A stretch of 64,000 nt of DNA from Allofournierella_A excrementavium. GTDB lineage: Bacteria; Bacillota; Clostridia; Oscillospirales; Ruminococcaceae. A program made the translations under genes and the position numbers. The DNA lies in the NCBI GenBank assembly GCA_019120375.1, contig DWVE01000009.1:1-64000 (forward strand). Direction: 5' to 3'. The notes under the pieces are model-generated. The model searched no databases and was not told where the DNA came from. It was given only the letters and a program-made list of their open reading frames with translations. This document shows, one piece after another, positions 34,459 to 42,045 of the stretch; the stretch's first letter is position 1; each line of letters begins with the position of its first letter.

Positions 34459-35382
34459 TCATAAACCGAAATGCTCGCGCACCATCTGCTCCGCGCGCTG
34501 CACCAGCTGTTCGTCACCGGGGTCCAGCCACACAACGTTCGGCATCCGCCGGAACCAGGTCAGCTGGCGCTTGGCGTAGTTGCGGCTGGCCTGCTTGAGT
34601 TTGTCCGCGCAGGCGGCAAGGTCCGCCGTTCCCTCGAAATATGGAAAGAACTCCTTGTAGCCGATGGCCTGGGCCGCCGTGCGGTAGCGCCCGCGGTTCT
34701 CGAACACCAGCTTTGCTTCTTCCAGAAGTCCCGCTTCCAGCATGCGGTCCACCCGGGTGTCGATGCGTCGGTAGAGCTGCGCGCGGTCCGAAGGCGCAAG
34801 GCAGAACACCAGCGAATCGAACGGCGGCGTTTCTGGCAGAGACTCCGCCCGCTGCCGGCTCATGGTCTTGCCGGTGGAATAATAGAGTTCCAGCGCGCGC
34901 ACCACCCGCCCCACGTTGTTGGGGTGGACTGTGGCGGCATAGTCCGGGTCCACGTCCGCCAGTTTTTGGTGCATGGCCTGCGCCCCGAGGTCCGCGGCCT
35001 CCCGCTCCAGTTTTTCCCGAAGCGCGGGGTCCGCCTTCTGCTCGGCAAAGCGCACGCCGTTCAAAAAGCTTTCAATGTAAAGGCCGGTGCCGCCCACCAG
35101 GATGGGCAGCCTGCCCCGGGCGCAGATGGCCTGCACTTCCCGGTTCGCCGCTTCCACAAAATCCGCCACGCTGAAGGTCTCTTCCGGCGGCAGAAAATCC
35201 ATCAGATGATGGGGCACGCCCTGCATTTCCTCCCGGGTCGCCTTGGCGGTGCCCACGTCCAGCCCTTTGTAGATCTGCATGGAATCGGCGCAGACCACTT
35301 CGCCCCCGAGGCGCTTTGCCAGCTGGACCGAAAAAGCGGTCTTTCCGCTGGCGGTGGGGCCGCCCACGACCACCACAGGCAT
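34459..35382 (-). CDS. miaA: tRNA dimethylallyltransferase MiaA
   Basis: MiaA adds the isopentenyl group to A37 of tRNAs that read U-starting codons; MiaB, encoded 5 kb away in the same gene row, adds the methylthio group. The 307-residue protein has the P-loop GGPTASGKT and the family motif SMQIYKGLDVGTAK. The ATG at 35382 lies 1 nt after the mutL stop; a TTG six codons upstream is the alternative. Confidence 0.95.
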   Translation of the reverse strand: MPVVVVGGPTASGKTAFSVQLAKRLGGEVVCADSMQIYKGLDVGTAKATREEMQGVPHHLMDFLPPEETFSVADFVEAANREVQAICARGRLPILVGGTGLYIESFLNGVRFAEQKADPALREKLEREAADLGAQAMHQKLADVDPDYAATVHPNNVGRVVRALELYYSTGKTMSRQRAESLPETPPFDSLVFCLAPSDRAQLYRRIDTRVDRMLEAGLLEEAKLVFENRGRYRTAAQAIGYKEFFPYFEGTADLAACADKLKQASRNYAKRQLTWFRRMPNVVWLDPGDEQLVQRAEQMVREHFGL

Positions 35383-35383
35383 C

Positions 35384-37375
35384 TTATCCCAATCGGCCAA
35401 ACTGCTTTTCCAGCTCCTTTTTGGTAAGTTTCAGCACCACAGGCCTGCCGTGGGGGCAGAAGGGCGGCACCTTTCCGTTCAGAATGTCCTGCGCCAGGGC
35501 CATCAACTCCCGCCGGTCGGACTTGTCCCCCGCCTTGATGGCGGCCTTGCAGGCGATGGAGTGCATCACCCACTGGGTCTTTTCGCTCACCGTCTCCCGG
35601 CTGCCCCGGGCAAGACGGTCCGCCAGTTCGCACAGAAGGCCCTCCACGTCGGTGACCGGCACATCCGCCGGCACCGCACGCACCAGCATGGTGTTGCCGC
35701 CGAAATCGTCCACCTGCACGCCCGCGTCGTTCAAAAGATCGGCGTTTTCCAAAAGCGCCGCCTTTTCCGGGGCGGAAAGGTTCACCGTGACCGGGGCCAG
35801 CAGAAGCTGGCTGCTGGCCGCACCGTAGCCGGCGGCAAGCTGCTCGTACAGGATACGCTCGTGGGCGGCGTGCTTGTCGATGAGGCAAAGCTCGTCCCCC
35901 CGCTGGGTGATGATGTAGGTCCTGAACACCTCGCCGACGTATTCCAGCGGCGCCTCCCTGGTTTCCTCCTGCGGGGCGGGCACAGCCTGCAGCTCGGCAG
36001 GCGCCGCCTGAAGCTGCTCTTGGACAGGCTCGGGAGCAGGAACAGGTTCAGTGCGGACCGGCGCGGGCTCCGCGGGCCGCGGCGCAGACTGCACAGAGGA
36101 CGCAATGCCCAAAGGCAGAGGCTCCGAGCGCAGAGAATCCCGCTGCACCGGGGCGGCGGTGAACGCCGGGCGAACGGCGGGAGCGGGGCGCTGCGCCGCG
36201 GGTTCGCCGCCCCATCCGCTCAGCCCGGACACTGTGGCCGCCGGCCTTGTGGCAGCGGTGACCGACGGCGTGATGCGTGTAAGCGTCGGCTGCTTTACAG
36301 GCGTGGAAAGATCCAGCTGCTCCACCTTCTGCGCCGGCTCTTCCAGTTCCGTCTGTTTTGCAAAAGTGAAGTGCTGTTCCCCGCTGCCCGGCTGGGCCAG
36401 CGCCGACTTCACCGCGCGGTAGACCGCGTCGAACACGTCGCTTTCGCGGGAGAAGCGCACCTCGGTTTTGGCGGGGTGCACATTCACATCCACCAGCTGG
36501 GCAGGCATTTCCAGCGCCAGCACACAGCCGGGGAACTTGCCCTGCATCAGGGTGCCCCGATAGGCGTTTTCCAGCGCGGCCATCATGGTGCGGTTCTTGA
36601 CGAAGCGCCCGTTGATGAAGAAGAACTGCATGCCGCGGCTGGCCCGGCAGGCCCGGGGCGGTGTGACAAGGCCGGACACCCGGTAGCCGCCGCTCTCGTC
36701 CTGCACCGGCAGAAGATCCTTTGCAAAGTCCCGGCCAAGCACGGCGTAGACCGCGCTCTTGAGGCTGCCGTCTCCCGGCGTTTTGTAAAGTTGTTTCCCT
36801 TCACGGACGAAAGAAATGGACGCTTCCGGGTGGGAAAGGGCGACGCGGCTGACCGTCTCGCCCACAAACGCGCCCTCGCTGGCGTCCTTTTTCAGGAACT
36901 TCATCCGGGCGGGGGTGTTGTAGAACAGGTCCCGCACGGTGATTGTGGTGCCCACAGGGCGCGCGCCCGGCTCCATGCCCAGTTCCTCGCCGCCCTCGAT
37001 GCGGTAGCAGCAGGCGAACTCGTCCGGCTCGGTGCGGGTGAGCACTTCCACCCTTGCCACGCTGGCGATGGAGGCCAGCGCCTCGCCCCGGAAGCCCAGC
37101 GTGTGGATGCTCTCCAGGTCCTGCTCGCAGGAGATTTTGCTGGTGGCATGGCGGATGAATGCGGTGGAGATATACTCCGCCTCGATGCCGCTGCCGTTGT
37201 CGGTGACCTGGATGAGGGAAACGCCTCCCTTTTCAATGGCCACGCTCACCTGGGTGGCGCCTGCGTCGATGGCGTTTTCCAGCAGTTCCTTCACCACAGA
37301 TGCGGGGCGCTCCACCACCTCGCCGGCGGCGATGAGCTCCGCGGTGTGCTTGTCCAGCACATGGATCACGGCCAT
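35384..37375 (-). CDS. mutL: DNA mismatch repair protein MutL
   Basis: MutL links mismatch recognition to strand removal. The 663-residue chain has the GHKL ATPase domain (ENAIDAGAT, DNGSGI, GFRGEALASIASV), a long proline- and alanine-rich linker (about 340-470) and the C-terminal dimerisation/endonuclease part with the DKHAAHERILYE form of the metal motif and CPHGRP. The nuclease motif is typical of MutL from bacteria without MutH. GGGGAGA precedes the ATG. It starts 28 nt after mutS. Confidence 0.97.
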   Translation of the reverse strand: MAVIHVLDKHTAELIAAGEVVERPASVVKELLENAIDAGATQVSVAIEKGGVSLIQVTDNGSGIEAEYISTAFIRHATSKISCEQDLESIHTLGFRGEALASIASVARVEVLTRTEPDEFACCYRIEGGEELGMEPGARPVGTTITVRDLFYNTPARMKFLKKDASEGAFVGETVSRVALSHPEASISFVREGKQLYKTPGDGSLKSAVYAVLGRDFAKDLLPVQDESGGYRVSGLVTPPRACRASRGMQFFFINGRFVKNRTMMAALENAYRGTLMQGKFPGCVLALEMPAQLVDVNVHPAKTEVRFSRESDVFDAVYRAVKSALAQPGSGEQHFTFAKQTELEEPAQKVEQLDLSTPVKQPTLTRITPSVTAATRPAATVSGLSGWGGEPAAQRPAPAVRPAFTAAPVQRDSLRSEPLPLGIASSVQSAPRPAEPAPVRTEPVPAPEPVQEQLQAAPAELQAVPAPQEETREAPLEYVGEVFRTYIITQRGDELCLIDKHAAHERILYEQLAAGYGAASSQLLLAPVTVNLSAPEKAALLENADLLNDAGVQVDDFGGNTMLVRAVPADVPVTDVEGLLCELADRLARGSRETVSEKTQWVMHSIACKAAIKAGDKSDRRELMALAQDILNGKVPPFCPHGRPVVLKLTKKELEKQFGRLG

Positions 37376-37403
37376 GGGTCCGTCTCCCCTTTCCTAAGTA
37401 AAA

Positions 37404-39995
37404 TCAGTTGCCGAGGATCTTTTTCAGTTCATAGAGGAAATTCAGCGCCTCGATGGGGGTCAGCGTCTCCACGTCCAGCGCGTTCAGCTTGTCCATCATT
37501 TCGCTGGGCACCGCGGGGCTGTTCATCGCCTCCAGCGCCTCAAAGTCCAGCTGGGTGACCCGCTTATTGCTCTGGCTGGCGGCATCCAGCGTCTTGAGCA
37601 CCTGCTTGGCCCGCTCGGTGACTTCGTCCGGCAGACCGGCCAGCTTTGCCACCTGGATGCCGTAGCTGTCGTCGGCAGGGCCGCGGACGATGCGCCGCAG
37701 AAAGGTGATGTCGTCGCCCCGCTTTTTCACGGCAATGTTGTAGTTCTTTACGCCGGGCAGCTGCTCTTCCAGCTCGGTGAGTTCGTGGTAGTGGGTGGCG
37801 AAAAGGGTCTTGCAGCCGATCTTGCCGGCGATGTGCTCCACCACCGCCCGCGCGATGCTCATGCCGTCGAAGGTGGAGGTGCCCCGGCCGATCTCGTCCA
37901 GAATGACCAGGCTCTTGCGGGTGGCATACTCCAGGATCTGGGCCACCTCGGTCATCTCCACCATGAAGGTGGACTGGCCCGCCGACAGGTCATCGGAGGC
38001 GCCCACACGGGTGAAGATGGCGTCCACCACGCCCACGCGGCACTCCTTCGCGGGCACGAAGCTGCCGATCTGGGCCATCAGCGCGATCAGCGCATTCTGG
38101 CGCATGTAGGTGGATTTGCCCGCCATGTTGGGGCCGGTGATAATGAGCAGATTGTTTTCGCCGCAGTCCAGCGTGGTGTCATTGGGCACAAAAAGGTTGC
38201 CCTTGAGCATCCGCTCGATGACCGGGTGGCGGCCCTCCCGGATGAGCAGTTCGCTGCCCTCGTCCACCGTGGGGCGGACATAGTTGTTGTCCGCCGCCAC
38301 CTGGGCCAGCGCGGTGAGCACATCCAGCTTTGCCACCGCGGCCGCGGTGGACTGGATGCGGCTGAGCTGAGCGGAGAGGTCGAACAGCAGTTCCTCGAAC
38401 AGCTTGCGCTCCAGCACCAGCAGCCGCTCGCTGGCGCCCAGGATCTTGTTCTCGAGGTTTTTCAGGTCCTCGGTGATGTAGCGCTCGGCGTTCGCCAGCG
38501 TCTGCTTGCGCACGAAGTTCGCGGGCACCTGGTCGGTGAAGGACTTGCTGACCTCGATGTAGTAGCCGAACACCCGATTGAAGCCCACTTTCAGGGTGCG
38601 GATGCCTGTCTCTTCCTTAAGCTTTGCCTCCATCTGGGACAAAAAGCCCTTGCCGCCGTGAACGATGTCCCGCAGTTCGTCCACCTCCGGCGAGAAGCCC
38701 TCGCGGATGACGCCGCCGTCCTTCAATGTGGAGGGAGCCTCTTCATTGATGGCCGCCACGATGCGGTCGTGGATGTCGGTGAGGGGGTCGATCTGCACCG
38801 CCAGCGCCTTGAGCTGCGGGCAGTCAAAGCCCTCGGTCAGCTGACGAAGCTGGGGCAGCTGGGCGCAGGTAGCGGCCAGCGCATAGACCTCCTTGGGGGT
38901 GGCGCTGCCGTAGACCGTGCGTGTCATCAGGCGCTCCATGTCAAAGATGTGGCTCAGAGTCTCGATGATCTCGGCCCGCTGCACGCTGTCGCCGAACAGA
39001 GCCTGCACGCAGTCCAGCCGGTCGTTGATGGCCGGCGCGCTGACCAGCGGCTGCTCCAACCAGCTGCGCAACAGGCGCTTGCCCATGGCGGTCTGGGTCT
39101 TGTCCAGCACCCAGAGCAGGGTGCCCCGCTTTTCCCTCCCGCGCATGGTCTGGGTCAGTTCCAGGTTGGCCCGGGTCACCGGCGAGAGCTGCATGTACTG
39201 GGCTTCAGCGTAGCTGACAACGGTCTTGAGCCGCTCCACACCGTGCTTTTGGGTGCGGCCCAGATAGGTCAGCAGGCCCGCCACCGCAAGCCCGGCAAGT
39301 CCGTCCCGGGAAAGGCCGCCGGAAGGCCAGCCCTCGTCGCCGAACTGGGCCTGCAGCGTGTCCTGGGCGTCGGCATAGGCCTCGTTTTCCATCAGTTCCA
39401 CCGCGCAGACCATGTGCTGCTTGATGTAGGCGGTGACGTCCTTCAGCGAGAGGGTCGCCTCATTGAACAGCACCTCGCTGGGGGTATAGCGGCAGAGCTC
39501 GGTGATGATCTGACCGCTCACCGATGCGCCGCCCAGCTGAGTGGCGTAGGTCTGGCCGGTGGAAACGTCGGCAAAGCAGACGCCGGCTTTGTCCCCTTCC
39601 AAGTATATACTGCAGATGTAGTTGTTTTTGTCGTCCTGGAGCATGCTGCTCTCAATGACGGTGCCGGGAGTGATGACGCGGATGACGTCCCGCTTCACCA
39701 GCCCCTTGGCCAGGGCCGGGTCCTCCATCTGCTCGCAGATGGCCACCTTGTAGCCCTTGGCGATGAGCCGGGCCACATAGCTCTCGTAGCTGTGGAAGGG
39801 CACGCCGCACATGGGCGCGCGCTCCGGCTGGCCGCAGTCCCGCCCGGTGAGGGTGAGCTCCAGCTCTTTGGACGCGAGGATCGCGTCGTCGTAGAACATC
39901 TCGTAAAAGTCGCCCAGCCGGAAAAACAGAATTTCATCCTTGTGCTGCTGCTTGATCTCAAAATACTGGGCCATCATGGGGGAAAGTTCCGCCAT
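37404..39995 (-). CDS. mutS: DNA mismatch repair protein MutS
   Basis: MutS binds mismatches and small loops. The 863-residue protein has the N-terminal mismatch-binding domain with the Phe-x-Glu motif (LGDFYEMFYDDA), the connector and lever domains, and the C-terminal ABC-type ATPase with Walker A GPNMAGKST and the signature region around LDEIGRGTSTFDG. Length is normal. It is followed by mutL in the same direction. Confidence 0.98.
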   Translation of the reverse strand: MAELSPMMAQYFEIKQQHKDEILFFRLGDFYEMFYDDAILASKELELTLTGRDCGQPERAPMCGVPFHSYESYVARLIAKGYKVAICEQMEDPALAKGLVKRDVIRVITPGTVIESSMLQDDKNNYICSIYLEGDKAGVCFADVSTGQTYATQLGGASVSGQIITELCRYTPSEVLFNEATLSLKDVTAYIKQHMVCAVELMENEAYADAQDTLQAQFGDEGWPSGGLSRDGLAGLAVAGLLTYLGRTQKHGVERLKTVVSYAEAQYMQLSPVTRANLELTQTMRGREKRGTLLWVLDKTQTAMGKRLLRSWLEQPLVSAPAINDRLDCVQALFGDSVQRAEIIETLSHIFDMERLMTRTVYGSATPKEVYALAATCAQLPQLRQLTEGFDCPQLKALAVQIDPLTDIHDRIVAAINEEAPSTLKDGGVIREGFSPEVDELRDIVHGGKGFLSQMEAKLKEETGIRTLKVGFNRVFGYYIEVSKSFTDQVPANFVRKQTLANAERYITEDLKNLENKILGASERLLVLERKLFEELLFDLSAQLSRIQSTAAAVAKLDVLTALAQVAADNNYVRPTVDEGSELLIREGRHPVIERMLKGNLFVPNDTTLDCGENNLLIITGPNMAGKSTYMRQNALIALMAQIGSFVPAKECRVGVVDAIFTRVGASDDLSAGQSTFMVEMTEVAQILEYATRKSLVILDEIGRGTSTFDGMSIARAVVEHIAGKIGCKTLFATHYHELTELEEQLPGVKNYNIAVKKRGDDITFLRRIVRGPADDSYGIQVAKLAGLPDEVTERAKQVLKTLDAASQSNKRVTQLDFEALEAMNSPAVPSEMMDKLNALDVETLTPIEALNFLYELKKILGN

Positions 39996-40046
39996 TGTTG
40001 CGCTTCACCTGCCTGTTTTCTTTGAAAGGGGCCTTCTATGAAAGGG

Positions 40047-40074
40047 CGGCGCGGCGGCAGGAGCCGCCGCGCCG
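40047..40074 (-). terminator. GC-rich hairpin between ylbF and mutS
   Basis: Twelve-base perfect arms at 40047-40058 and 40063-40074 with a 4-nt loop, but only CCCTTTC follows on the minus strand. Better read as an RNA-stabilising hairpin or weak terminator. Confidence 0.4.
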
Positions 40075-40093
40075 TTTGAAATGGTTATTTTGC

Positions 40094-40501
40094 TCAGCCG
40101 CAGCCGCCGCAGGAGGCGCAGCTGCCGCTGCAGCCGGCGGAGGGCGCTTCCACCAGCATCGGGTCGCCGCCGTTCATGGCGGTGTTGATGATGGCGTCGA
40201 TGTGGCTGATGAGGGCCTCGGCATCCGCCTTGGCGGCGTTGTAGGCCACCATGCCCTCGCTGGCCATGATCTTGCCGTAGAGGTCGTTGACCTTGGCGTT
40301 CAGGGCGGCCACGCGGGCGTCGTCCCGCTCGTCCTTGGAAATTTCGTTGTTCAGGTCCATCCGGGCCAGGTTGAACTCGCCGATCATGTCCTGCAGGGCC
40401 TCGTCTTCATCGTTGGCCTTGCGGGCCGCGGCCAGGGCCAGATAGCGCTCGTCGGTCTGAAGAGCGGCAGCGGCTTTCTTGAAAAGGTCGATCACGTCCA
40501 T
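40094..40501 (-). CDS. YlbF family protein with cysteine-rich tail
   Basis: A 135-residue helical protein of the YlbF/YmcA family. In Bacillus these proteins form a complex with YaaT (RicT) that supports RNase Y cleavage and carries iron-sulfur clusters. The helical core fills residues 1-115. The last 12 residues contain four cysteines (CSGSCASCGGCG), a likely metal-binding tail. It lies between miaB and mutS, and AAAAGGAG precedes the ATG. Confidence 0.87.
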   Translation of the reverse strand: MDVIDLFKKAAAALQTDERYLALAAARKANDEDEALQDMIGEFNLARMDLNNEISKDERDDARVAALNAKVNDLYGKIMASEGMVAYNAAKADAEALISHIDAIINTAMNGGDPMLVEAPSAGCSGSCASCGGCG

Positions 40502-40537
40502 GGTAGTTCTCCTTTTTAGCTGTAAAGTATTTTTGTT

Positions 40538-41920
40538 TTACACAAGTTCGCCTTTGAGAATGGTGCCTTTGCTGGAGGTGAAATGGACCCGGGCATACTG
40601 CCCGATGAGGGCTTCATCGCCCGCGAATTCCACCACAAGGTTGTTGGTCAGCCGCCCGGCCAGGGTGCCGGGGGTGCGGCTGTGGCCTTCCACCAGCACC
40701 CGCTGGGTGCCGCCCACCAGCGCCGCGGTCTCGGCGTGGGCAATTTTCTCCTGCACCGCCAGAAGGCGGGCCATGCGCTCGGTCTTTTCCTTGTGGGTCA
40801 CCGGATCGGGCATGGAAGCGGCTTTGGTGCCGGTGCGCTTGGAGTAGATGAAGGTGAACAGCTGCATGTACTGCACCTTCTGAATGAGTTCCAGCGTGGC
40901 TTCAAAGTCCTCCTCGGTCTCGCCGGGGAAGCCCACGATGATGTCGCTGGAGAAGGTCACGTCGGGAATTTTTGCTTTGGCGTAGTCGATGAGCTCCAGA
41001 TACTGCTGCACCGTGTAGTGCCGGTTCATCTCTTTCAGGATGCGGTCGCTGCCGCTCTGCACCGGCAGGTGCAGGTGGTTGCAGATGCGCTCTTCGGCGG
41101 CGATGACGTCGATGAGCTTGCGGCTGGCGTCCTTGGGGTGGCTGGTCATGAAGCGCAGGTGATAGTCTCCCGGCACCTGGCAGAGCATGGTCAGCAGGTC
41201 GGCGAAGTCCACCCGGGGTTCCAGGCCTTTGCCGTAGCTGTTCACGTTCTGGCCCAGCAGGGTGATCTCTTTGTAACCCGCCTCCACCAGCTGGCGGAAC
41301 TCCGCCAGAATGTCCTCGGGGCGGCGGCTGCGCTCTCTGCCGCGCACATAGGGCACGATGCAGTAGGTGCAGAAATTGTCGCAGCCGTACATGATGGGCA
41401 GCCAGGCCCGGAAGTCAGAATCGCGGCGGATGGGCACCTCTTCCACGATGTCCGCCCGCTCCACCGGGGTCTGCAAAAGGCGCTTTTTGCCGCCGGTGAG
41501 CTTTTGCACCAGCAGCTGGGGCAGGGTGTCGATGGCGTTCACGCCGAACACCAGGTCCACAAAGGGGTAGCTCTGGCGCAGCTTGTCCACCACCGTGGGC
41601 TGCTGGGCCATGCAGCCGCACAGGCCGATGATGAGCCGGGGCTTTTTCTCCTTGAGGCTCTTCAGCGCGCCCACGTTGCCGAACACCCGCTGCTCGGCGT
41701 GCTCGCGCACGGCGCAGGTATTGAAGAGGATGAGGTCCGCCTGTTCCGGCGCGTCGCACAGGCCGAAGCCCACATCCGCCAGCACGCCCTTGATCTTCTC
41801 GCCGTCGTTGACGTTCTGCTGGCAGCCGAAGGAGTGGATATAGGCCAGAGGCGGGGTGTCGTAGAACGAGGCGATGAGCTGCGCCGCCTGTTCGTTGTGT
41901 TCAAAATGAAGGATCTCCAA
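40538..41920 (-). CDS. miaB: tRNA-2-methylthio-N6-dimethylallyladenosine synthase MiaB
   Basis: MiaB is a radical SAM methylthiotransferase that finishes the ms2i6A37 modification of tRNA. It has the N-terminal UPF0004 domain with three cluster cysteines (FGCQQN, NTCAVRE, GLCGCMAQ), the radical SAM motif CDNFCTYC and a C-terminal TRAM domain. A TTG at 41920 with CGGAGGG upstream is the best start (460 residues); the frame runs 20 codons further without a ribosome binding site. It has its own promoter after uvrA. Confidence 0.95.
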   Translation of the reverse strand: MEILHFEHNEQAAQLIASFYDTPPLAYIHSFGCQQNVNDGEKIKGVLADVGFGLCDAPEQADLILFNTCAVREHAEQRVFGNVGALKSLKEKKPRLIIGLCGCMAQQPTVVDKLRQSYPFVDLVFGVNAIDTLPQLLVQKLTGGKKRLLQTPVERADIVEEVPIRRDSDFRAWLPIMYGCDNFCTYCIVPYVRGRERSRRPEDILAEFRQLVEAGYKEITLLGQNVNSYGKGLEPRVDFADLLTMLCQVPGDYHLRFMTSHPKDASRKLIDVIAAEERICNHLHLPVQSGSDRILKEMNRHYTVQQYLELIDYAKAKIPDVTFSSDIIVGFPGETEEDFEATLELIQKVQYMQLFTFIYSKRTGTKAASMPDPVTHKEKTERMARLLAVQEKIAHAETAALVGGTQRVLVEGHSRTPGTLAGRLTNNLVVEFAGDEALIGQYARVHFTSSKGTILKGELV

Positions 41921-41989
41921 TGGGTCGTTTCCCTCCGCTTGGATGTTGTTTTTACGGACCGGCACCCCTGCTTGTGGCAAACGCGCCGA

Positions 41990-42006
41990 TATACTGATTC
42001 AGTATA
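41990..42006. promoter_or_regulatory. Perfect palindrome over the miaB -10 box
   Basis: TATACTGATTCAGTATA is a perfect 17-bp palindrome with one central base. It contains the -10 hexamer of the miaB promoter and runs past the expected start of transcription, a place where a repressor would block initiation. Confidence 0.5.
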
Positions 42007-42029
42007 CTATATTTTGCGGTTTCGCACAA
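42001..42029 (-). promoter_or_regulatory. miaB promoter
   Basis: TTGTGC (42024-42029) and TATACT (42001-42006) are 17 nt apart on the minus strand, just after the uvrA stop and about 75 nt before the miaB start. Confidence 0.65.
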
Positions 42030-42045
42030 GAGCGAAGTGTGCCGC

